Below are positions 18,583 to 27,567 of a stretch of 64,000 nucleotides of DNA, in pieces. Every line of letters starts with the position of its first letter. Within the stretch, counting starts at the first letter, position 1. The stretch is taken from the NCBI RefSeq assembly GCF_000013865.1, contig NC_007948.1, forward strand, positions 434,001 through 498,000, written 5' to 3'. The notes beneath the pieces were generated by a model. The model was not told where the DNA came from, did not search any database, and was given only the letters and a program-made list of their open reading frames with translations. This DNA comes from Polaromonas sp. JS666 (GTDB lineage Bacteria; Pseudomonadota; Gammaproteobacteria; Burkholderiales; Burkholderiaceae_C). A program made the position numbers and the translations under genes.

Positions 18583-18720
18583 GGACTCTTCAGGGGTGAG
18601 CGGGAACGTTCATTCGGCGTTCAGGTGTCAGTCGAGCTTCAACCCGGCTGTGGTCACCACGGCCGCCCGGTGCTTGTGCCCGGTCTCGAAGAAACGGGAC
18701 ATCAGGGTTTTCTCTCTTAC

Positions 18721-18742
18721 AAAATGATAACGTTATCATTTT
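18721..18742. promoter_or_regulatory. LacI/GntR-type operator, perfect palindrome
   Basis: A perfect 22-base palindrome centred on CG, with core ATGATAACGTTATCAT. This is the canonical shape of LacI-family operators, especially the GntR branch. It lies 139 bases upstream of the dehydratase start on its coding side. Confidence 0.82.
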
Positions 18743-18844
18743 GAAGCGTGTTGATGAATGTATAAAACTCAAAACCGTGATCCCCGTTAACTTTTTAGCC
18801 TTGGCACTCCGAAATTTTCGAAGAAAAAGCACGCAACATGAATT

Positions 18845-18862
18845 AATGATAACGTTGTCATT
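18845..18862. promoter_or_regulatory. Second LacI-type operator
   Basis: AATGATAACGTTGTCATT, one mismatch from perfect symmetry. Its centre is 122 bases from the first operator, a distance compatible with a DNA loop held by a LacI-family tetramer or two dimers. Confidence 0.78.
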
Positions 18863-18912
18863 TTTGGCCGTCAAGCACTCACTTTACCGGTTTATGAGGC
18901 TTTTCTGTGTTT

Positions 18913-19150
18913 AACCTGGAAACAGCAGTTGACCGCTCGCAAACTTCAGGAAAGCCGCATGCCCATTGACTTTCCCCTCTTCGATGGCGTTTACCTTCCG
19001 GGTGACAGCGCTATGCGCCCGATGGCACCATGCTCGGCGCGCCATGCTGCGTTGCTCCGCCTTGTGGGCAGCAGCCCACTGCGTTGTCACGCCTTGCCTG
19101 GCACGCCGATCACGGCGCACTCGGACGCATCCAACTGCCGTTTCCAGGTT
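18913..19150 (+). repeat. 238-bp MITE-like element, copy 1
   Basis: Bounded by AACCTGGAAACAGCAGTTG on the left and CAACTGCCGTTTCCAGGTT on the right, a 19-base terminal inverted repeat with one mismatch. The interior has a GTGGGC...GCCCAC hairpin. Copies 2 and 3 are exactly the same length. Lies between the operators and the LacI gene, so it probably carries or displaces the regulator's promoter. No clear target duplication. Confidence 0.85.
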
Positions 19151-19171
19151 TAATCGGACAATCGCCTGGCC

Positions 19172-20203
19172 ATGCCTGCCCCTGCCCTGACTCACTCTCC
19201 TGGCTTTAAAGCCGCCACCCTTCATGATGTCGCCCGGGAAGCCGGCGTCTCGCTGATCACCGCATCGCGAGCGCTGAGCAACCCGACGCTGGTGTCCGAC
19301 AAGACGATCGAACGTGTGCAGAAGGCCGTCGAGGCCACGGGCTACATTCCCAACCTGCTGGCTGGCGGACTCAAGTCCAGGCGCAGCCTGATGGTGGCCG
19401 GGCTCGTGCCCACGATCTCGGTCGCCCAATTCCTGCCCACCGTGCAGTCGCTGACCGAGGCGCTGGACGCCGACGGCTACCAGCTCATCCTGGGGCAGAC
19501 CGGTTACAACCGTTCCCGCGAGGACGCCTTGCTCAACACCATGATCAGCCGCCGGCCGGATGGCATCGTGGTGACGGGTCTGGTGCATTCGCAGGCTGCC
19601 AGGGAAAGGCTGCGCCGCCTGGGCATCCCCATCGTCGAGACCTGGGACCTGAGCGATCGCCCCATTGACATGCTGGTGGGTTTTTCCCACCTGAAGGTTG
19701 GCAGCGCAGTCGCGGGCTACTTTCTGGGCAAGGGCTGGCATCGGCTCGGGATCGCCACTGGCGATGACCATCGCGGCTCGTTGCGGCGCGAGGGTTTTCT
19801 GGCAACCGTCGGCCATGAGGTGCCGACCGCAGTGGTGCCCGCCCCGAGCAACCTGGCGCTGGGACGGCGGGCGCTGGCCGAACTGCTGCAGCAGGACCCA
19901 AAACTCGAGGCCGTCTACTGCAGCTCGGACCAGCTGGCGCAAGGCGTGCTGGTCGAGGCGCAGGCACGGGGCCTGCGGGTCCCCGAGGACCTGGCGGTCT
20001 GCGGTTTTGGCGATGCAGACTTCGCGGCCCACCTGCAGCCCTCGCTGACCACGGTGCATGTCGACGGTGCCGCCATCGGCAGACTGGCTGCGCGGCTCAT
20101 CGTTGCACGCTGCCGGGGGGAACCCATTGCAGAACGCGTCATCGATGTGGGCTTTCGCATTGTCGAGAGGCAGTCAACCGGGGGCGGTGCCAGCCAGGCT
20201 TGA
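19172..20203 (+). CDS. LacI-family transcriptional regulator (probable talarate/galactarate repressor)
   Basis: 343 residues. The N-terminal helix-turn-helix plus hinge helix (ATLHDVAREAGVSLITASRAL, about 14-35, then LLAGGLKSRRS) is followed by a periplasmic-binding-like effector domain with CSSDQLAQGV and CGFGDADFAAHL. It is divergent from the dehydratase, and two matching operators lie in the shared 589-base gap, so control of that gene and of itself is likely. A 238-bp repeat separates the operators from its start, ending 21 bases upstream of the ATG. Confidence 0.92.
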   Translation: MPAPALTHSPGFKAATLHDVAREAGVSLITASRALSNPTLVSDKTIERVQKAVEATGYIPNLLAGGLKSRRSLMVAGLVPTISVAQFLPTVQSLTEALDADGYQLILGQTGYNRSREDALLNTMISRRPDGIVVTGLVHSQAARERLRRLGIPIVETWDLSDRPIDMLVGFSHLKVGSAVAGYFLGKGWHRLGIATGDDHRGSLRREGFLATVGHEVPTAVVPAPSNLALGRRALAELLQQDPKLEAVYCSSDQLAQGVLVEAQARGLRVPEDLAVCGFGDADFAAHLQPSLTTVHVDGAAIGRLAARLIVARCRGEPIAERVIDVGFRIVERQSTGGGASQA

Positions 20204-20260
20204 TGTTTTCTTCGGGTTGACGCCTCAGCTCAGTACAGGGAGGGCAAGCTGTGGTACGGA

Positions 20261-21160
20261 TCAGGTCAGGCTCTTGCGCAGCCAGTCCGCGAAGGCCGCA
20301 CATTCCCAGCGGTCCATGGTGCCGGTACGCCAGCACAGATAGTGGGCGTGCGGGCTCGGAACGTTGCGGCCGAAGACCGCGTTGTTGCCCAGGCGCACCA
20401 GCGAGCCATTGTCCAGCCAGGGTGCGCCCAGCTTGAGGCGGATGAGTGCGATGCCCATGCCCGCCGCGGCCGCATCGCACATGAGGCCGATGTCATTGAA
20501 CTGGGAGCCGTCTTGCGGCTCGGGCCAGTCCAGGTTGTTGGCGACAAACCAGGTGCGCCAGGGCTCCAGCGGGGAGCGCAGCAGGCTCTCGCCTTCCAGG
20601 TCTTCCGCCGCTTCAAAGGGACCGTGCTCGCGTACAAAGGCCGGCGAGGCCAGCGGGGTGACGTCGTCATGGGCCAGGCACACATGTTCCATGTCGGCAT
20701 AACGCCCGGTGCCGAAGCGCACGATCAGGTCGGCATCTTCGGCCACCACATCCAGCAGGGGAATCGAGACCTGCAGGGTCAGGTCAATCTCGGGATAGGC
20801 CTCGGTGAATTGCCGCAACCGTGGAATCAGAATCGAACGGGCAAACGTGGGCGTGATCGCCAGCCGCAGCTTGCGCTTGCCGGTTGTGCCATTCTGGCCG
20901 GCGGTGCCGGGAAACTTCTGCAGCGTGGCGAGGCCCTCGCGCACATGCGCCAGGTATTCGCTGCCTTCGGTGGTCAATGAAAAATCAGCCCGGCCAAACA
21001 GCTTGGTGCCGATGATTTGCTCCAGCTGCTTGACCCGGTGGCTCACGGCGCTGGGTGTCACGCAGAGTTCCTCGGCCGCCTGGGTCACGCTGCGCAGCCG
21101 TGCCAGCGCTTCAAACGTCAGCAGGCACTGAATCGGTGGAATTCTCGCCGGCGCGGCCAT
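20261..21160 (-). CDS. LysR-family regulator, GcvA-like
   Basis: 299 residues. The winged helix is N-terminal (SVTQAAEELCVTPSAVSHRVKQLE abbreviated, about 25-48); the effector domain includes DADLIVRFG and the CRYW-like end WECAAFADWL typical of the GcvA branch. The start at 21160 lies only five bases past the purU stop, so it is read from the same transcript. GcvA proteins sense glycine and one-carbon supply, which suits the purU link, but binding targets are unknown. Confidence 0.87.
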   Translation of the reverse strand: MAAPARIPPIQCLLTFEALARLRSVTQAAEELCVTPSAVSHRVKQLEQIIGTKLFGRADFSLTTEGSEYLAHVREGLATLQKFPGTAGQNGTTGKRKLRLAITPTFARSILIPRLRQFTEAYPEIDLTLQVSIPLLDVVAEDADLIVRFGTGRYADMEHVCLAHDDVTPLASPAFVREHGPFEAAEDLEGESLLRSPLEPWRTWFVANNLDWPEPQDGSQFNDIGLMCDAAAAGMGIALIRLKLGAPWLDNGSLVRLGNNAVFGRNVPSPHAHYLCWRTGTMDRWECAAFADWLRKSLT

Positions 21161-21165
21161 GGTGG

Positions 21166-22014
21166 TTACTTGAAAATCACGGTCTTGTGGCCGTTGAGCA
21201 GCACGCGATGCTCGCTGTGCCACTTGACGGCGCGCGCCAGCACCTGGCTTTCGGTGTCGCGGCCCATGGCCGTCAGGTCTTCGACGGTCTTGCTGTGGTC
21301 CACGCGCGCCACGTCCTGTTCGATGATCGGGCCTTCGTCCAGGTCGCCCGTCACATAGTGGGCGGTCGCGCCTATCAGTTTCACGCCGCGGTCATGCGCC
21401 TGGTAGTAAGGCTTGGCGCCCTTGAAGCTGGGCAGGAAGGAGTGGTGGATGTTGATCGCGCGGCCAGCCAGTTTGCGGCACAGGTCGTTGGAAAGGATCT
21501 GCATGTAGCGCGCCAGCACCACCAGCTCGGCGCCCTCCGACTCGATGATTTCCAGCTGCTTGTCCTCGACCTGGGCTTTGCTCGCGGCGGTCACCGGGAA
21601 ATGGTGAAAAGGAATGTTGTAGCTGGCCGCCAGCTGGTAGAACTCCCGGTGGTTGGACACGATGGCGCGGACGTCCAGCGGCAGCAGGCCCGACTTGCAG
21701 CGAAACAGCAGGTCGTTCAGGCAATGGCCTTCCTTGCTGACCATGATGACGGTGCGCATCGGTTGCGTGGTCGCGTGCAGTTTCCAGTTCATCTGGAAGG
21801 GCTCGGCAAAGCCCTTGAGCTGCTGCGACAGCTCCTCGTGCGTCAGTTGGTCGCAGGCAAACTGCACCCGCATGAAAAACAGGCCCGTGTCATGGTCGTT
21901 GTACTGGGCGGCTTCTTCAATGTTGCCGCCGTTCTGCAGCAAAAAACCGGAAACGGCGTGAACAATGCCCCTACGGTCCGGGCAGGACAGGGTCAGGATA
22001 TATGCGTGGTTCAT
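21166..22014 (-). CDS. purU: Formyltetrahydrofolate deformylase
   Basis: 282 residues. An N-terminal ACT domain (about 1-80, CPDRRGIVHAVSGFL) precedes the formyltransferase-like hydrolase domain. Catalytic Asn188 and His190 are in INIHHSFLPSF and Asp226 in GDLDEGPI. It releases formate from 10-formyl-THF and balances the one-carbon pool; the ACT domain is the usual site of methionine/glycine control. Followed by a GcvA-like regulator. Confidence 0.95.
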   Translation of the reverse strand: MNHAYILTLSCPDRRGIVHAVSGFLLQNGGNIEEAAQYNDHDTGLFFMRVQFACDQLTHEELSQQLKGFAEPFQMNWKLHATTQPMRTVIMVSKEGHCLNDLLFRCKSGLLPLDVRAIVSNHREFYQLAASYNIPFHHFPVTAASKAQVEDKQLEIIESEGAELVVLARYMQILSNDLCRKLAGRAINIHHSFLPSFKGAKPYYQAHDRGVKLIGATAHYVTGDLDEGPIIEQDVARVDHSKTVEDLTAMGRDTESQVLARAVKWHSEHRVLLNGHKTVIFK

Positions 22015-22156
22015 AGGGGATGAATTGTCGCAGGCTCCGCCACCGATCGCCTGATCCGGCCGGAATCCCGGGTGCCGGGGAGGCGCAAAAGTACCGGATG
22101 CAAGATTACACCTTTACCCACCCACATCCCTCATCCCGACGCAGGAGACCCCGCAT

Positions 22157-22346
22157 GGCTTGCCAGGGCTTCCACATGGAGCAGCAGTGGCTGCCATCAT
22201 TGTGGAGCCGGTGTCGGGCAGCGCCGGCTGGTACCTGCCACCCAAAGGAGCCTCAATGGCTTGCCCAACGTGATCGGCATTCGCAGTCTCGGCCTGGCCG
22301 GCGCCGTGGAATCCTCGCGCATTGCACGCAGTGAGAAGCGTGGGGG
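22157..22346 (+). pseudogene. Remnant of a class III (beta-alanine/omega-amino acid:pyruvate) aminotransferase
   Basis: Two blocks survive in different frames. Near 22184-22251 the DNA reads VAAIIVEPVSGSAGWYLPPK, a hallmark of omega-amino acid:pyruvate aminotransferases. From 22255 it reads GLPNVIGIRSLGLAGAVE, which belongs near the C-terminus of the same family. The roughly 150 residues normally between them, including the PLP lysine, are gone, and the frame shifts. The end merges with a fragment of the intergenic repeat (GCAGTGAGAAGCGTGGGGG). The remainder of the 438-base gap shows nothing else. Confidence 0.72.
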
Positions 22347-22452
22347 TTAGTCACTCGCGCAGGCTGCGTAGCAGTCCGTATCCCCGTCGTTTTTCGTTTG
22401 TAAGATATTCTTGCATGACCACAAAAATAATTTGTTCACGCAGGGAGGCCAG

Positions 22453-23526
22453 ATGCAGAACTTTTTTGCGAAAAAACTCCGGGAGCTATTGATCCTGTCA
22501 TTTGCCTGTGCTGCATTCACTGTGCAGGCTGACGAATGGCAGGCCGAGCGCTATCCGTGGGATATGCGGCCATTTTTCTGTAGCTATAAGAAAAATGTCG
22601 AAACGGAATTATGTAAGGCGGACAATTGGCCCAGCTACGAGGTAACAAGAGAGCGCTTGAGATCTCTTCGATGGACTGGACGATTCGCGTTACTGGAGCG
22701 TGCTCTGACCGAACTTGCCACGTCGGAAGAACTACTCCCCAATGGTTTCAATAAGGCCACTGCTGTGCATTGGACCCTGGAAGAGCTTGTGCAGGATCAC
22801 AGGAGGGCTGCAATTATTGGAGGGGATCCGCTTGCCTTGTGGAAGTCAGTAGTTCCACAATCCAAATTTTTGTTGCTTACCGATGCCATGTTGCTGCATA
22901 GACGGGCCTGGGAGCTCCGTGGAGGTGCCGCGTCAACGGTATTGCCAGAATCCGGGGAGCTCTTCGCACTGAGGCTGGGAGATGCTGAGAAAAAGCTCAT
23001 GCAGGCACCACCGTCTTTGAAAGATACGGCGGTGTGGCACCTGATTCTTTTGAAGATTGCGATTGAGGGCCGTGGCGTGGAAAGCGACCCGCAAACTGTT
23101 TTCTTGAATGCAGTCAAGCGTTGGCCGAAATCTGCTGATTTTTACATGGAAATGATCTCGTACCTGAGTCCTGTCAGGGGTGGCAGTTGGGCGGCGGTGG
23201 AGGCATTTATCGACCATTCCAGCCGGCAATTGGAGTCGACCGAAGGCATGTCCTTTTACGCCCGGCTCTACGCTTCCATTGGTAATGAGGTTACGCGGGG
23301 ACAAACGGCCATGGATTGGGTCAAGATGAGAAGAGGCTTCGACGACTGGATCGCTCGGGATTCACGTGCCAGCGTGAAAAATCTCTATGCGAGCTATGCC
23401 TGTTTTGCCAGGGACAAGTCAACCTTTGGCAAGGCGATAGGCCAAATACTCAAACAAGAATTACTACCAGGCCAATGGCTTGCAGGGCACTCATATGAGG
23501 CATGCGCTCGGTGGGCTGGAATTTAA
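22453..23526 (+). CDS. Exported DUF4034-like protein, tandem copy 1
   Basis: 357 residues. Signal peptide of about 27 residues ending VQA before DEWQAERYPWDMRP. The body has a helix-rich layout with LLERALTELATSEELLP and, near residue 235, GGSWAAVEAFIDHSS followed by SFYARLYAS; this resembles DUF4034, though the call is from memory. Cysteines in FFCSYKK, ELCKADNWP, YACFARD and YEACARWAGI are shared with the next gene. Start at 22453 has GGAGG upstream. Lower GC than its neighbours. Function unknown. Confidence 0.72.
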   Translation: MQNFFAKKLRELLILSFACAAFTVQADEWQAERYPWDMRPFFCSYKKNVETELCKADNWPSYEVTRERLRSLRWTGRFALLERALTELATSEELLPNGFNKATAVHWTLEELVQDHRRAAIIGGDPLALWKSVVPQSKFLLLTDAMLLHRRAWELRGGAASTVLPESGELFALRLGDAEKKLMQAPPSLKDTAVWHLILLKIAIEGRGVESDPQTVFLNAVKRWPKSADFYMEMISYLSPVRGGSWAAVEAFIDHSSRQLESTEGMSFYARLYASIGNEVTRGQTAMDWVKMRRGFDDWIARDSRASVKNLYASYACFARDKSTFGKAIGQILKQELLPGQWLAGHSYEACARWAGI

Positions 23527-23733
23527 TGCTGATGCGGCCTCGGACAGGCTGGTGTATTCCGTTTTGGTGATCTCTCGCGATTCGGATCCAAGTGCTCCCA
23601 AGTGCTCATGAAGTTTTGTTGGACGCGATTCTGAGGTTGTTTGCTTCCAGATGGAATGGCGGTGTGCATTTCATTGGTATGCCGCTGGGTTAATGAATAA
23701 ATCAAAAATAAGTCGTTCACGAGGGGAGTCCAG

Positions 23734-24804
23734 ATGCCTAATATTTTCCTGAGAATAATCCGGGAAATTTTGATCCTGTCATTGGCTTGCGGGGCTGCCG
23801 CGGCGCAGGCCGAACGATTGCCGGCTGAGCGCTATCCATGGGATATGCGGCCCCTGAAATGTAATTTCGAGGAAGGCGTCGAATCATTTTTTTGCAAGGC
23901 GAACGATTGGCCTGATTTCGCGGTGACAAAGGATCGTTTACGGATGCTCGGCCAACAAGGTCAATTTGCTTTGCTGGAGCGCGCTCTGCGCGAGCTTGCG
24001 ACCTCGGAAGAATTGTTTCCCGGTGGAGTTAATAAGGCTGCCGCCGTGTATGGGACCCTCGATGAGTTCGTGGATGATCACCGCGGCAAAATTGAGGAAA
24101 GCTCACTTACCAAGTGGAGATCTGCCTTCCCACATTCAGATTTCATATTGCTTGCGGATGCCTTGGCGCTACACGCAAAAGCTTGGAGTGCACGCGGAGA
24201 GGGGGTCGCATCGACCGTGTCGCCAGAATCTTGGGAGATCTTTGCGAAGAGCCTCGGAGAGGCTGAAAAAAAGCTTATGAGCGCACCACCGTCTCTGAAA
24301 GACACGGCGGTGTGGCACCTGATTCTTTTGACGGTTGCGCTTGAAGGGCGTGGCGTGAAAAGCGACCCGCGAACTGTCTTTTTGAATGCAGTCAAGCGAT
24401 GGCCTCGATATCTCAGTTTCTACCGGCTGATCGCTTCGCGCCTGGTTCCCAAATGGGGGGGCAGTTGGGAGGCGGTGGACGCATTCATCGACCATTCCAG
24501 CCGGCAATTGGAGTCGACCGAGGGCATGTCTTTTTACGCCCGGCTCTACGCTGCCCTGGGTGACGCAGTTGTAAAGGAGAGGACGGCCATGAATTGGACC
24601 AGGATGAAAAGAGGTTTTGACGACTGGATCGCTCGGGATCCGAATGCCGTCCTGAAAAATCTGTATGCAAGTTATGCGTGTTTTGCGAGAGACAAGTCAA
24701 CCTTTGGCAAAGCGATGAGCCTAATCCCCAAACAAGAATTAAGCCCTGACTCCTGGCTAGACGGGTATTCGTATGAAGCGTGCATTCGCTGGGCGGGAAT
24801 TTAG
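23734..24804 (+). CDS. Exported DUF4034-like protein, tandem copy 2
   Basis: 356 residues, clearly paralogous over its whole length to the preceding gene: same signal peptide layout (ending AAAQA), same ERYPWDMRP start of the mature form, same LVPKWGGSWEAVDAFIDHSS block and the same four or more cysteines. The leader is also shared (GTTCACG then GGGAG and CCAG before the ATG), so the duplication included the ribosome-binding site. The 207-base gap between the copies holds no gene. Function unknown. Confidence 0.72.
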   Translation: MPNIFLRIIREILILSLACGAAAAQAERLPAERYPWDMRPLKCNFEEGVESFFCKANDWPDFAVTKDRLRMLGQQGQFALLERALRELATSEELFPGGVNKAAAVYGTLDEFVDDHRGKIEESSLTKWRSAFPHSDFILLADALALHAKAWSARGEGVASTVSPESWEIFAKSLGEAEKKLMSAPPSLKDTAVWHLILLTVALEGRGVKSDPRTVFLNAVKRWPRYLSFYRLIASRLVPKWGGSWEAVDAFIDHSSRQLESTEGMSFYARLYAALGDAVVKERTAMNWTRMKRGFDDWIARDPNAVLKNLYASYACFARDKSTFGKAMSLIPKQELSPDSWLDGYSYEACIRWAGI

Positions 24805-24934
24805 GGTTTGTTCTGCCGGGACAGTTCGAATAGGCTGTTTCAGGAGGACCCCGTGGGCATGCCCGGTTTTATCCAGGTTAGGTAATCCGGCCGTCCCTCC
24901 GTGATGGTCGTTGCACGTGCGCAGATCGGGTCTG

Positions 24935-25816
24935 TCAACGCATCCTGAATTCGGCGCAATAGTCTTTCTCGGGCGCCGGCCGTGCGGGCCAAATCGCATC
25001 AAATTTTGCTATGTGTTCAGTGGCGTTCCGCAGTGTTTCGGCAAGGAGGCCGATAGACTTACTACTGAGGTTCGAGGGCAGGTGCTGCGGCACACCCAGG
25101 TGGCGGTCCACATGGCCGCTGCCGGCCAGCAACACCACCACCTTGCCGGGCAGTGCCGCCTGACTCAAGGTATGGGCCATGGTGATGTCCCTGGCAATCT
25201 GGACGCGCGTCATCGGCGTGATCTGGCTCTCGGGCAGCAGGTTGCAATGGCCAAGGCGAATCAGCTGCTGCTGCGCCTTCAGCGCCGGGCCGGGCAATTG
25301 AACGTCGAGCTTGCTGTCGTCCATGCTGCCTTGCATCTGCGCGCGCGGCAGGTTGGCGCCCAGCACCGGCACGCCGGCGCGCACGGCTGTCATCACGGCC
25401 GGTCCGTACGCCGTCCAGGGCCAGGCCTTGTCGTTCCATTTCAGCGCATGGCGTGTCTGTTCTTCGGAGGCGCTGGGCTGCAGAGCGGCGGTGCTCACCC
25501 CGGCATCGGCCATTTCCAGCGCCAGGGCCCCCAGCAGGCCGCGTGCCGCCAGGCGTGCGACGACCTGCTGCGCTATCTGCTGGTGTTCTGCGGCATCGTG
25601 TTGTTCGCCGATCAGCAGCGCATCGATGGGCAGCAATGCATCAAGGCGGGCGACCGTGGCTGCGGCAGCACTGCCACTGGGGGGCTGGAGGATGGGCGCT
25701 TCCGGCGGGCCGGGGCGGCTGGCGCAGCCACCGGCCAGCGCCATGGCGGCGACGCAGATCAGTGCACCGGGGAAGCCTGACAACGCTGACAAGGCTAGCA
25801 AAGGGACATGAAGCAT
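24935..25816 (-). CDS. ChaN-family lipoprotein (haem-binding uptake protein family)
   Basis: 293 residues. Signal sequence ends in the lipobox LAGGC at about residue 31, so lipid-anchored. LLIGEQHDAAEHQ opens the domain and LLAGSGHVDRHLGVPQHL lies near its end, both characteristic of ChaN, which in Campylobacter binds haem at a dimer interface. No haem transport genes are adjacent. Convergent with the DUF4034 pair. Confidence 0.82.
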   Translation of the reverse strand: MLHVPLLALSALSGFPGALICVAAMALAGGCASRPGPPEAPILQPPSGSAAAATVARLDALLPIDALLIGEQHDAAEHQQIAQQVVARLAARGLLGALALEMADAGVSTAALQPSASEEQTRHALKWNDKAWPWTAYGPAVMTAVRAGVPVLGANLPRAQMQGSMDDSKLDVQLPGPALKAQQQLIRLGHCNLLPESQITPMTRVQIARDITMAHTLSQAALPGKVVVLLAGSGHVDRHLGVPQHLPSNLSSKSIGLLAETLRNATEHIAKFDAIWPARPAPEKDYCAEFRMR

Positions 25817-25889
25817 CGGTGGATACTAATGCCTTCGGCCCGGCTCCGCCCGGCATGCTTCCAACTTGTCATTTTCCGCTTACACGTCC

Positions 25890-27017
25890 ATGCTTCCTGA
25901 CGCTGCCAAACGCCTATTGTCCTTGCTTCGATCTCCGCCGGTGTGCGTCATTGGGACGCTCCTGATCGCCTGGGCCGCGGCCGCTCTGTGCGTCATGTTG
26001 CGCACGCCCCTGCCGTGGATGATCGGGCCCTTGCTGGTGACTGCCATCATCTCCATGCTGGGCGGTGCCACGGCCAGCTGGACGCCGCTGCGCGATGCCG
26101 GCCAGTGGATCATTGGCTGCGCGCTGGGGCTTTATTTCACGCCGCAGGTGGTCGCGCTGGTGGCCGGTTTGTGGTGGGCGATTGCGCTCAATATTGTCTG
26201 GGCGCTGGCATTGGGATGGATCTTTGGCGCCTGGTTGCACCGTGTGCACCATGGGCCCGGGCCGCTTCATGTGTCGGGCCTGAGCCGCATCACCACCTAC
26301 TTCGCCGCACCCATAGGCGCGGCCTCGGAAATGACCCTGATGGGCGAGAGCCACGGCGCGCAGACGGACTTGGTAGCGTCGGCGCACAGCCTGCGCGTGC
26401 TGCTGGTGACGCTGATCATTCCTTTCGGCTTTCAGTGGGCCGGGTTGCACGGGCTGGATACGACGCTCCCCGGTGTCCGGGACGTTCACTTCCCGGGGCT
26501 GGCACTGCTGGCCGGACTGACCGGCATCGGCTGCTGGACCATGCTCAAGCTCAAGCGCACCAACCCCTGGTTCATCGGTGCGCTGGTGGTGTCGTTGCTG
26601 CTGACCGCCTGCGGTTTCACGCTGTCAGCGCTTCCGCAGTGGATGACCAATGCCGCACAACTCGTGATCGGCATCAGCCTGGGCGTGCGCTTTACCCGCA
26701 GTTTTGTGCATCTGGCGCCGCGCTGGCTCGGTTCTGTGGCGCTGGCGACTGTCGGGATGATGGGCTTGTGCGCCGGCTTTGCGTGGATGCTGGCCCGGTT
26801 CAGCAACCTGCATTGGGCCACGCTGCTGCTGGGGACTTCGCCGGGCGGCATTGCCGAGATGGCTATCACCGCCAAGGTGCTGCAACTCGGCGTGCCGGTG
26901 GTGACGGCGTTTCACGTCACGCGGCTGGCGGCGGTGCTATTGCTGGCCGAGCCGATGTACCGCTGGATGTACCAGAAGCGACCGGCGGCGCAGGCTGAAA
27001 GCCCACCCGCTGAATGA
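25890..27017 (+). CDS. AbrB-family inner membrane protein
   Basis: 375 residues with about ten membrane helices in two repeated halves. The repeat signature appears as PLPWMIGPLL and NPWFIGALVV, with LGTSPGGIAEMAITAKVL near the end, diagnostic of the AbrB (former ammonia monooxygenase superfamily) proteins. Molecular function is not established. The ATG at 25890 is preferred; a TTG at 25866 is in frame. Divergent from chaN. Confidence 0.85.
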   Translation: MLPDAAKRLLSLLRSPPVCVIGTLLIAWAAAALCVMLRTPLPWMIGPLLVTAIISMLGGATASWTPLRDAGQWIIGCALGLYFTPQVVALVAGLWWAIALNIVWALALGWIFGAWLHRVHHGPGPLHVSGLSRITTYFAAPIGAASEMTLMGESHGAQTDLVASAHSLRVLLVTLIIPFGFQWAGLHGLDTTLPGVRDVHFPGLALLAGLTGIGCWTMLKLKRTNPWFIGALVVSLLLTACGFTLSALPQWMTNAAQLVIGISLGVRFTRSFVHLAPRWLGSVALATVGMMGLCAGFAWMLARFSNLHWATLLLGTSPGGIAEMAITAKVLQLGVPVVTAFHVTRLAAVLLLAEPMYRWMYQKRPAAQAESPPAE

Positions 27018-27059
27018 GAAGAAAAGGGGACAGAGGGCGACCCTGAGGGCTCCTCAATC

Positions 27060-27152
27060 CAGCAGGGGCCGCGGAACCGGCTTCGCCGGGCCGCAGGCGC
27101 AGCGGCCCCCTCGGGGGGCAGGGAGCTACACGCAGTGAGCGACCGTGGGGGC
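27060..27152. repeat. GC-rich intergenic repeat of the CCCTCGGGGGGCAG...CGTGGGGG family
   Basis: Carries the blocks GGCCCCCTCGGGGGGCAG, CTACACGCAGTGAG and CCGTGGGGGC, shared with the elements at 62649 and 63625 and with a fragment at 22323-22346. Lies between convergent genes here. Common intergenic sequence in Comamonadaceae; non-coding. Confidence 0.65.
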
Positions 27153-27153
27153 C

Positions 27154-27435
27154 CTAGTGCAACGATATCGGCGTATTGGCCAGCCCGCTGTAGCCTTCGA
27201 GCGTGTCTTCGATTTCTTCCTGGGTCGGTGTTTTTTGCGCCCAGGCACTCAGGCGCTGCTGGAACATTTCTGCCCACGAGCCGTCGAGGTATACCTCTTT
27301 GCCCGACCGTTTGTCCACGATTTCAAAGCCGTGGCGCGCCAGCTGGGGAACGGCGGGTGCCGGCGCAGATTCTTCGGGCGCGTTTGCGTGAATCTGAACC
27401 ACCACAAAAGAGTCGGAGTCGTAAAGCATGTGCAT
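27154..27435 (-). CDS. DUF3567-family protein
   Basis: 93 residues. MHMLYDSDSFVVVQIH, HGFEIVDKRSGKEVYLDG and the helical end TPTQEEIEDTLEGY fit DUF3567, a small protein family largely limited to Betaproteobacteria. The start at 27435 has AAAGGA upstream; a longer reading adds ten unlikely residues. No known function. Confidence 0.82.
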   Translation of the reverse strand: MHMLYDSDSFVVVQIHANAPEESAPAPAVPQLARHGFEIVDKRSGKEVYLDGSWAEMFQQRLSAWAQKTPTQEEIEDTLEGYSGLANTPISLH

Positions 27436-27567
27436 GGTGATGTCCTTTGCCCTTTTACATAGCAACGTTGGTGCCAGGTTTCAAGAGGACAGGGTAAGCC
27501 GCAATACGCCGCATAGGCAGGCAAGAAGTCACGCTACGGCGTTTTATGGCAACTTGCGCAGCGGTTT

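Noticed and set aside
18929..19153. A 72-75 codon open frame conserved in all three 238-bp repeats
   Set aside because: Copies 1 and 2 differ at about 14 bases and 8 of the resulting codons change amino acid, so there is no sign of selection on protein; complementarity of the ends is what is kept.
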